Assembly: GCA_963530295.1 (NCBI GenBank)
Contig: CAUSCF010000002.1
Coordinates: 1 to 64,000, forward strand
Origin: JABCPE02 sp963530295
Lineage (GTDB): Bacteria; Bacteroidota; Bacteroidia; Flavobacteriales; Weeksellaceae
DNA: 64,000 nucleotides
Direction: 5' to 3'
Notes under the pieces: generated by a model
What the model was told of the DNA's origin: nothing
Database searches by the model: none
What the model saw: only the letters and a program-made list of their open reading frames with translations
Position numbers and translations under genes: made by a program
Part shown: piece by piece, positions 58,378-64,000 of the stretch
Position numbering within the stretch: the first letter of the stretch is position 1
How the letters are laid out: each line of letters opens with the position of its first letter

Positions 58378-59072
58378 TGCCCTAAAACAAATATCGCAGG
58401 AATTTTATGCAAATCTATTTCTTCTTTCTGCCATTCCTTTATGGGAAGGGTTTTTATAAACTCTTTTTCTGGATTGTTGATGTCAGCAGCTATGCAGAGG
58501 GCTGTCTGTGGTGACAAAAACTTACACAAATCCTCCAAAAGCCTTTGGTTTCGGTAAGGCGTTTCCATAAAAATCTGCGAATATCCTGTTTCCTGCACTT
58601 GTTTTTCCAGCTGTCGGATTTTATTTTTCCGCTCATCTTTGTCTATCGGAAGATAACCGTGAAAAGCAAACTGCTGTCCATTAAACCCACTGGAAATCAG
58701 CGCTAAAATGATAGAACTCGGCCCATTCACAGGCACCACTTTGATGCCATTTTTATGCGCCCATTTTACCATAATATTCCCTGGGTCTGCGATACACGGC
58801 AGCCCCGCTTCCGAAAGCAGCCCAAAATCCGTTCCCTTTTTCATCAACTCTTGGGCTTCCTTTAAATCAGAAGTTTCCGAATACTTGTCAAGCAGAAATA
58901 ATTTCAATTCCGATTGTTTCTTTTCAGGAGCGAAAAACTTGATGACTTTTCTCGCTGTTTTTTCATTTTCCACGAAAAAATAATCCAAGTTCATTATATA
59001 TTCCTTAACAGCAGGAGCAAAATACTCAATCGGCGAATTTTCCGATAAATAGGCAGGAAGTAAAAACAGCAT
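58374..59072 (-). CDS. RsmI-like tetrapyrrole-methylase-fold SAM methyltransferase
   Basis: A 232-residue protein of the TP-methylase superfamily. LFLLPAYLSENSPIEYFAPA start, FFVENEKTARKVIKF, FGLLSEAGLPCIADPGNIMV, VPVNGPSSIILALISSGFNG, and FMETPYRNQRLLEDL follow the RsmI (16S rRNA C1402 2'-O-methyltransferase) order, though the N-terminal GNLGD motif is replaced, as in the second RsmI-like paralogue common in Bacteroidota. Its substrate is thus uncertain. ATG 59072 is chosen over an upstream TTG. Confidence 0.85.
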   Translation of the reverse strand: MLFLLPAYLSENSPIEYFAPAVKEYIMNLDYFFVENEKTARKVIKFFAPEKKQSELKLFLLDKYSETSDLKEAQELMKKGTDFGLLSEAGLPCIADPGNIMVKWAHKNGIKVVPVNGPSSIILALISSGFNGQQFAFHGYLPIDKDERKNKIRQLEKQVQETGYSQIFMETPYRNQRLLEDLCKFLSPQTALCIAADINNPEKEFIKTLPIKEWQKEEIDLHKIPAIFVLGQ

Positions 59073-59165
59073 AATATTGTGTATCAATTGATTAAATAAA
59101 AAAAGAATTTTTCAACCAATCAAAGTTAAAAAATTCCCTTTGCGAATTATAAAATTTAATATACT

Positions 59166-59897
59166 TTAACTATTGTTTTCAGGCCAGTAGTGACTGTCTG
59201 GATACTCTCTCTTCCCGAAAATAGCAGTCCCTACACGGATAATCGTAGAGCCCTCCTCTATCGCCGTTTCCAAATCTCCGCTCATCCCCATAGACAGCTC
59301 CTTCATCTCTACATTTGGAATATTTTCGGCTATGATTTCCTGCTGAATTTTCTTCAATAATTGAAAACATTTTCTAACTTCTTCTATTTCAGCACTAAAC
59401 AGCCCTATGGTCATTAACCCTTTGATTTCCAACCTGTCTAAAGTCGCTACTTTCTTCACAAAATCCACCGCTTCACTTGGATCAAGTCCAAACTTGCTGT
59501 CTTCATAAGAAGTATTCACTTGAATCAAAACTTCGATGGTTTTGTCCTCATATTCAAGGCGTTGCTGTAGTTTTTCAGCGGCATCCCAGCGGTCTAAACT
59601 CTCTATACACGCCACCTCTGCTTTTAGAATATCTTTAATTTTATTGGTCTGAAGATGCCCTATAAAATGTTTAGTATGAGGGACTTCCTTTAATTCTTCG
59701 TATTTATCTCTCAACTCCTGCACTTTATTCTCACCTATCAAGGTTTCTCCCGTAGCCAGAGCCAGTTTTATTCTATCCGCAGGAACGGTTTTTGTCGCCA
59801 AAAGGAGTTTTACCTCTTCTGGATTTCTTCCAGCTTTTTTACAAGCCTCAGCCATTCTGGCTTTGATTTCTGCTATATTTTGTGCTATTTCGTTCAT
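59166..59897 (-). CDS. YggS-family PLP homeostasis protein
   Basis: A 243-residue PLP-binding TIM-barrel protein (PLPBP/YggS). The PLP lysine is in VKLLLATKTVPADRI, followed by IGENKVQELRDKYEEL, HFIGHLQTNKIKDIL, VNTSYEDSKFGLDPSEA, LMTIGLFSA and LSMGMSGDLETAIEEGSTII RVG-type phosphate binding. It regulates free pyridoxal phosphate and amino-acid balance rather than catalysing a known reaction. Length fits the family. Confidence 0.95.
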   Translation of the reverse strand: MNEIAQNIAEIKARMAEACKKAGRNPEEVKLLLATKTVPADRIKLALATGETLIGENKVQELRDKYEELKEVPHTKHFIGHLQTNKIKDILKAEVACIESLDRWDAAEKLQQRLEYEDKTIEVLIQVNTSYEDSKFGLDPSEAVDFVKKVATLDRLEIKGLMTIGLFSAEIEEVRKCFQLLKKIQQEIIAENIPNVEMKELSMGMSGDLETAIEEGSTIIRVGTAIFGKREYPDSHYWPENNS

Positions 59898-59965
59898 TTT
59901 GGTTATTTTTTCAAAGGTTAATAATTATTTATTTTGCTAATATAAGTTTTTTCTGCGTTTTTAGC

Positions 59966-60001
59966 AAAAGAAGGATTTTAACGAGTTAAAATCCTTCTTT
60001 T
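59966..60001 (-). terminator. Strong terminator after dnaA
   Basis: AAAAGAAGGATTTTAAC and GTTAAAATCCTTCTTTT are perfect 17-base arms with only GA between them; on the minus strand it ends in Ts, 23 bases beyond the dnaA stop. Confidence 0.85.
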
Positions 60002-60023
60002 GTTCATAAAACAACTTTATTAT

Positions 60024-61481
60024 CTACGCAAATATTTTTTCCTTTAAATCTTTGATGTATTTCTTTACTTCTTTATCTATCTTAGAAAAATCTTTGATAG
60101 TATTGTAAGCATGCATTACCGTAGTGTGGTCTTTTCCTCCCATTTCATTGCCTATTTTAGCATAGGTAGCATTGGTATATTCTTTAGAAAAATACATTGC
60201 TAATTGTCTTGGCAGGGCTATTTCTCTTTTTCTGGTTTTGGATAGAAGTTGCTCTTTGTGAATTCCAAAATAATCACAAACCACATCTTGTATTAGTGAA
60301 ATACTGATTGTTTTATCCTTATTAGTAGCGATTTTATTGATGGTTTCTTTCAATAAATCAAGAGTAAGGTCAGATTTATAAATCATGGAATGAGCTATAA
60401 CTGAGTTAATTACCCCGATAAGTTCTCTAACATTAGATTTAACCTCTGATGCCAAAAAGTCTATTATATCCTCACTCAGCTGGATACCATCTCTATGAAG
60501 CTTGTTGCTGATGATTTTCTTTCTTGTAGAAAAATCTGGTGATTTTATCTCCACAGAAAGTCCCCATTTAAAACGGGAAACGATTCTTTCCTCTATATCT
60601 TGGATATCCACAGGCGCTTTATCTGAAGTCAGAACAACCTGCTTCCCATTTTGATGTAAATGGTCAAAAATATGGAAGAATGTATCCTGCGTTGCTTTTT
60701 TACCTGAAAGGAACTGAATATCATCTATAATGAGGACATCCACCATTTGGTAAAAATTAGCAAATTCTGCTCTTTTCTCAGGATTTTTGGTATTCGCTAC
60801 ATTGATAAACTGCTGAATAAACTTTTCTGATGGGACATAAACCACTATTTTATCTGGAAATTTGTTTTTAACTTCCAGACCTATCCCATGAGCGATGTGA
60901 GTTTTTCCAACTCCTACTCCTCCGTGGATAAAAAGCGGATTAAAAGATGTTTGCCCTGGTCTATCTGCAATAGCCTTTGCCGCAGTGAAAGCAAATTTAT
61001 TACTCTCTCCTTCTATGAAATTTTCAAAAGACAATGTAGGATTCAGATTTGACTCTACATTTACTTTTTTAATCCCAGGTATCGCGAAATGATTATTCCC
61101 TTTCCCAATAAAAGAAGGAGGCATTACTTCCTGTTTTTTAGGAGTTTGCAGATTTGTAGCCTTATAGGTTACTTCCTTTTTTTCTTTTTCCTGTCCTTTT
61201 TCTGCTACAGCATACCAAAGTTTTATTCCCTTACCAAAATACTTTTTTAGGGCTACAGAAAGCAAAGAAATATAATGTTCTTCTATATACTCTTTGTAGA
61301 AGTTACTAGGAACTCCCAAAGTGAGATTACCATCCACAAAAGACAATGGACGAACCTTATCAAACAATAAAGCAAAAGAATCCTCTAATTTTTTAAGGTC
61401 TGATCCTTCCTCCGAAGAGGCAAGATTATCCCGCATAAAAAAGAGACAATTCTCCCACATTGTTTCTAAATTCCTGTCCAT
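60024..61481 (-). CDS. dnaA: Chromosomal replication initiator DnaA
   Basis: A 485-residue protein with the four DnaA domains. Domain I (about 1-90) has LTLGVPSNFYKEYIEEHYIS. Domain II is a basic linker. Domain III, the AAA+ core, has FIHGGVGVGKTHIAHGIG (Walker A), VDVLIIDDIQFLSGK (Walker B), and SRFKWGLSVEI with the arginine finger region. Domain IV has the DnaA-box binding signature MGGKDHTTVMHAYNTI. The start ATG 61481 is convincing. A near-consensus CATATTTG (61552-61559, minus strand) may be its -7 element. I see no TTATCCACA boxes in the short upstream interval. Confidence 0.98.
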   Translation of the reverse strand: MDRNLETMWENCLFFMRDNLASSEEGSDLKKLEDSFALLFDKVRPLSFVDGNLTLGVPSNFYKEYIEEHYISLLSVALKKYFGKGIKLWYAVAEKGQEKEKKEVTYKATNLQTPKKQEVMPPSFIGKGNNHFAIPGIKKVNVESNLNPTLSFENFIEGESNKFAFTAAKAIADRPGQTSFNPLFIHGGVGVGKTHIAHGIGLEVKNKFPDKIVVYVPSEKFIQQFINVANTKNPEKRAEFANFYQMVDVLIIDDIQFLSGKKATQDTFFHIFDHLHQNGKQVVLTSDKAPVDIQDIEERIVSRFKWGLSVEIKSPDFSTRKKIISNKLHRDGIQLSEDIIDFLASEVKSNVRELIGVINSVIAHSMIYKSDLTLDLLKETINKIATNKDKTISISLIQDVVCDYFGIHKEQLLSKTRKREIALPRQLAMYFSKEYTNATYAKIGNEMGGKDHTTVMHAYNTIKDFSKIDKEVKKYIKDLKEKIFA

Positions 61482-61608
61482 TTATATCTTTGAATTATGG
61501 TTAAAATTAATTTGATTTTTTTAGAAAATTTCTCACCGAAATTGTGTGTCGCAAATATGGAAAATTTAATTTTTAAAAAAAATTTTTGCTCTATTGGTTT
61601 TTTAAAAA

Positions 61609-61616
61609 TATATTTG
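61609..61616 (+). promoter_or_regulatory. -7 element TATATTTG with -33 TTG
   Basis: TTG at 61586-61588 lies 20 bases upstream, a near-ideal Bacteroidota promoter for the thioesterase at 61640. Confidence 0.65.
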
Positions 61617-61639
61617 TATGAAGTTTAAAATTTTAACAA

Positions 61640-62053
61640 ATGATTAACATAATACACTCATTACGAGTTCGTTACGGAGAAACCGACCCTATGAAATATG
61701 TCTACTATGGTAACTATGCTGAATATCTGGAAGTTGCCCGAGTTGAACTTTTTCGTGCTATCGGAATTTCATACAATGAGATAGAAAAAAGAGGAATTTG
61801 GCTTCCTGTTTCGGAGTATAAAATAAAATATATCCGCCCAGCAAAATATGATGACCTGCTCTACATCCACACCAAAATTACAAAAAAACCTACTGCAAAA
61901 ATAGAGTTTCATTACGAGATTTTCAATTCTGAGGGAGAAAAACTCACCGAGGCTTCTACCATTCTATTTTTCCTCGATGCTAAGACACAAAAAATCATCC
62001 GATGCCCTGATTTTCTGATGGATCTAATAGACAAGCATTGGGAAGATGTTTAA
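61640..62053 (+). CDS. Acyl-CoA thioesterase, YbgC/4HBT hot-dog fold
   Basis: A 137-residue hot-dog-fold thioesterase. VRYGETDPMKYVYYGNYAEY has the catalytic Asp in the 4HBT position, followed by LEVARVELFRAIGISYNEIE, LPVSEYKIKYIRPAKYDDLL and AKIEFHYEIFNSEGEKLTEA. It hydrolyses acyl-CoA thioesters; the physiological acyl chain is unknown. It is divergent from dnaA and its last codon overlaps the convergent DUF2809 gene by four bases. Confidence 0.93.
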   Translation: MINIIHSLRVRYGETDPMKYVYYGNYAEYLEVARVELFRAIGISYNEIEKRGIWLPVSEYKIKYIRPAKYDDLLYIHTKITKKPTAKIEFHYEIFNSEGEKLTEASTILFFLDAKTQKIIRCPDFLMDLIDKHWEDV

Positions 62054-62430
62054 GCTATTCTAAATATTTTATTAATAAAAAACACTGATAAACAGCCTAC
62101 TGCATAACACAAAATATCTTCCCACGAGAAATAATTTCCTATTATAATATAGGCTGGGCTTCCTTTTGGGAAACCTAATTTTTCGGCAAGTTTGAAATAC
62201 TGCAGCATTTCCACAAAAACCGCAAAAATAAAGACAAAAAACAGTAGTTTGTTTTTATTTCTGCAATCGAAAAACGAGTTTATAAGCGTATAAACGAAAA
62301 CCACCACCAAAATATCTCCCACAAAAGCCCTCACGAAATACCAGTCTTTCAGAATGGTAGCGATGATCACTTCCACGCTGAAAATCAGCAGAGAAAGGAG
62401 AAAATATTTTAAACTAAATCTAAATTTCAT
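62050..62430 (-). CDS. DUF2809 membrane protein
   Basis: A 126-residue protein with four hydrophobic helices: YFLLSLLIFSVEVIIATIL, GDILVVVFVYTLINSF, LLFFVFIFAVFVEMLQYF, and ILCYAVGCLSVFFIN. VGDILVV, FVEMLQYFKLAEKLGF and FSWEDILCYAVG match DUF2809, whose function is unknown. ATG 62430 (MKFRFSLKYF) fits the usual start; a frame extending to ATG 62487 would add only a run of Lys and Asn residues. Confidence 0.87.
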   Translation of the reverse strand: MKFRFSLKYFLLSLLIFSVEVIIATILKDWYFVRAFVGDILVVVFVYTLINSFFDCRNKNKLLFFVFIFAVFVEMLQYFKLAEKLGFPKGSPAYIIIGNYFSWEDILCYAVGCLSVFFINKIFRIA

Positions 62431-62499
62431 ATCTCGTGCAAAATTAGGGTTCTTTTTGGTTTTATTCTTCTTTTTCTTGAATTTCATTTTTTCAAAAAC

Positions 62500-62513
62500 A
62501 TGATAAATATCAT
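62500..62513. promoter_or_regulatory. Palindrome ATGATA-AA-TATCAT upstream of hmuY pair
   Basis: A perfect 6-bp inverted repeat about 36 bases before the -7 element of the haem-lipoprotein operon; a possible regulator site. Confidence 0.35.
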
Positions 62514-62523
62514 ATTCTTATTT

Positions 62524-62540
62524 TTATTTAGTATAAATAA
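62524..62540. promoter_or_regulatory. Palindrome TTATTTA-GTA-TAAATAA, candidate Fur-type site
   Basis: A perfect 7-bp inverted repeat eight bases before TATCTTTG, where the -33 element should be. An iron regulator such as Fur is the natural candidate for a haem-uptake operon, but the binding protein is inferred. Confidence 0.4.
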
Positions 62541-62548
62541 GATTTATT

Positions 62549-62556
62549 TATCTTTG
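62549..62556 (+). promoter_or_regulatory. -7 element TATCTTTG for hmuY pair
   Basis: It lies 22 bases before ATG 62579. Confidence 0.6.
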
Positions 62557-62578
62557 CAAAAAATTTAATTTAATATTT

Positions 62579-63262
62579 ATGAAAAAAGCATTTTTTAGTA
62601 TAGCATTAGCTGCTTTGACAGTGGCTTCTTGCAGCAGAGACAATGATGATTCTACTCCAGCACAGAATCAGGAGCAGACAAACCCAAATCTAAAAACAGT
62701 TGCAGATTTAGATGTTAGTAATGCTTCTAAATGGGTATATTTCTCTTTTTCAAAAGGGACGGCTGTTAATGTTGCAGACCCAGACAATAGCTCTGACTGG
62801 GATATCGCCTTTAAAGAATATAATGTAAGAACAAAAAATGGTGCTTTGAAAACCGAAAACAAGGATATGTCATCTGTAAAAGAAGCTCCAACATCAGGCT
62901 ATACAGCGGATAAATCAAGATTAACTTTCGTAGGAAGAGGAATAGCAGAAGTTGTAAGTTCCCCTGTGATTTACACAGGTTTTTCAACTGCTTTTTGGAA
63001 TAAAATGGAGCAATTTAATCTTTTCAAAGATTTAACTGAAGCTAAAAAAACAGAATTAAAAAATAATCTTATAAATGATAATGGCTGGCAGACTTTCTCA
63101 TATCCTCCTTCTTTCACACAAAACAATTGGGTTTATATCGTAAAAACTGCCGATGGAAAAGCTGCTAAAATCCAATTAACAAGCTATAATCACAGCACCA
63201 AAAATACTACTGGATTTATCACTTTTAAATATCAAGTAGCAAACAGTAACAATAAATTTTAA
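62579..63262 (+). CDS. HmuY-family haem-binding lipoprotein, copy 1
   Basis: A 227-residue lipoprotein with lipobox LTVASC (Cys18). The HmuY-like features are KWVYFSFSKGTAVNVADPDN, SSDWDIAFKEYNVRTKNGA, an APTSGYTADK turn, and a C-terminal WVYIVKTADGKAAKIQLTSY strand pair. HmuY proteins sit on the outer surface and take haem for a TonB-dependent receptor; Porphyromonas HmuY uses two His, not obvious here, so the haem ligands may differ. A paralogue follows after 25 bases. Confidence 0.82.
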   Translation: MKKAFFSIALAALTVASCSRDNDDSTPAQNQEQTNPNLKTVADLDVSNASKWVYFSFSKGTAVNVADPDNSSDWDIAFKEYNVRTKNGALKTENKDMSSVKEAPTSGYTADKSRLTFVGRGIAEVVSSPVIYTGFSTAFWNKMEQFNLFKDLTEAKKTELKNNLINDNGWQTFSYPPSFTQNNWVYIVKTADGKAAKIQLTSYNHSTKNTTGFITFKYQVANSNNKF

Positions 63263-63287
63263 TTTTTACCCCTTAAATACATAAAAA

Positions 63288-63929
63288 ATGAAAGCAAAAA
63301 AAATATTGATACCTCTTTTAGCAGTAAGTCTATTCACTGTAACATCTTGTAGCAGAGATAATGATGATACACCTTCTTCAAATAATTCAAACAATAATGC
63401 TCAAACAAAAGAAGTAACTTTAGATACAACTGATAAAACTAAATGGAAATACTTCTCTTTTGAAACAGGAACTGAAGTTACAGTTACAAACCCTAAAACA
63501 AGTCTGGAATGGGATATCGCATTTACTTCTTATTATGTAAAATTAAACGGAGGTGAGTCTGGAAGCGGGCAAGGAGAAGCTATAAATACTAACAGTAAAG
63601 ACTATGCATCTGTAAATCAAGCTCCTACTACAGGATATACTAAAGACATAAAAGGAACTATGGAAATAGGATATCCTCCAACATCTCAGGAAGGAACATA
63701 CTCTTCTATCATTTCCGGAGGATTTGGTAGCACAACCGGATATTTAAATATTTCTCCTAACAATAGAGTAGCTTGGCCTAGTGTTTATGCTCCAAATCAA
63801 TGGGTGTATATCTTGAAAACAGCTAAAGGAAAATTTGTAAAATTCCAAGTGAACCACTATTATAACGATAGAGGTAAAGCAGGGTATCCTAAATTCAAGT
63901 ATCAGGTTAGTTCAGATGGAAAATTCTAG
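63288..63929 (+). CDS. HmuY-family haem-binding lipoprotein, copy 2
   Basis: A 213-residue lipoprotein with lipobox FTVTSC (Cys21) and the same SRDNDD start after the Cys as copy 1. It keeps the family core: KWKYFSFETGTEVTVTNPKT, LEWDIAFTSYYVKLNGGESG, APTTGYTKDIKGTMEIGYPP, and WVYILKTAKGKFVKFQVNHY. The tandem arrangement suggests duplication with specialisation. A TonB-dependent haem receptor would be expected nearby but is not in the window; a hairpin follows at the window end. Confidence 0.82.
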   Translation: MKAKKILIPLLAVSLFTVTSCSRDNDDTPSSNNSNNNAQTKEVTLDTTDKTKWKYFSFETGTEVTVTNPKTSLEWDIAFTSYYVKLNGGESGSGQGEAINTNSKDYASVNQAPTTGYTKDIKGTMEIGYPPTSQEGTYSSIISGGFGSTTGYLNISPNNRVAWPSVYAPNQWVYILKTAKGKFVKFQVNHYYNDRGKAGYPKFKYQVSSDGKF

Positions 63930-63976
63930 TCGCTTTTTGTAGTAATCTTATTTTATAACAAAATAATTGTGAATGG

Positions 63977-64000
63977 AATTGCCATATTTTTACGGCAATT
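63977..64000 (+). terminator. Probable terminator stem, cut by window end
   Basis: AATTGCC and GGCAATT pair around ten bases; the T tract would lie beyond the window. Confidence 0.5.

Noticed and set aside
61482..61639. Replication origin next to dnaA
   Set aside because: I looked for TTATCCACA or close forms on both strands in the interval and saw none; the interval is AT-rich but short.

Overview
The window is low-GC chromosomal DNA from a member of the Bacteroidota, most likely a flavobacterium of the Weeksellaceae type (Chryseobacterium/Riemerella/Bergeyella-like; I cannot fix the genus). This rests on four things: the many promoters of the Bacteroidota form TAnnTTTG (often TATCTTTG or TATATTTG); the near absence of Shine-Dalgarno sites; families typical of the phylum (GSCFA, DUF5606, DUF4476, HmuY, Bacteroidota-type LptD, CarboxypepD_reg proteins); and the gene content around dnaA. 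I see no transposase, integrase, CRISPR array or plasmid function.

Layout. 1-4.9 kb: an accessory block of small orphan genes that look like toxin-immunity proteins (SUKH-like, DUF2262/DUF2004-like, WapI-like), with at least two gene remnants. 5-12.4 kb: housekeeping and envelope genes (HtrA protease, bifunctional nuclease, nucleoside permease, RlpA, SufT-like, exonuclease, XRE regulator, Ndk). 12.4-16.1 kb: a non-coding block with two tandem copies of an apparently undescribed small RNA, then RNase P RNA, then a cobalamin riboswitch controlling a BtuB-like receptor and a BtuG-like surface propeller. 16.1-29.1 kb: cca, a tRNA-Glu/rpsT/tRNA-Glu unit, amidase and LptD, RidA, a frameshifted ABC membrane protein, mazG, def, ruvX and several lipoproteins or hypotheticals. 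29.2-32.2 kb: a fused type IIG restriction-modification enzyme followed by a self-inhibited Fic enzyme. 32.2-41.1 kb: ABC-F, small membrane proteins, DEAD-box helicase, phosphate transport pair and prenyl synthase.

41.1-56.0 kb is a surface-polysaccharide locus: GSCFA protein, ABC exporter, two glycosyltransferases, three O-acyltransferases (one with a partner SGNH protein, one with a fused SGNH domain), sugar epimerases, a polysaccharide deacetylase, a sugar N-formyltransferase and a nucleotide-sugar dehydrogenase. The 4-epimerase and dehydrogenase together resemble the Vi-antigen (TviC/TviB) route to UDP-GalNAcA. A direct repeat of about 110 bp, carrying a promoter and a broken epimerase start, marks a past rearrangement. 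56.0-64.0 kb returns to housekeeping genes (YciO/Sua5, RsmI-like, YggS, DnaA, thioesterase), ending with two HmuY-like haem-binding lipoproteins.

The observations most worth following are the tandem small RNAs beside rnpB, the riboswitch that directly abuts rnpB, the perfect 19-bp inverted repeat inside the restriction enzyme gene, the polysaccharide-locus repeat, and the palindromic operator between the XRE gene and a coiled-coil membrane protein.
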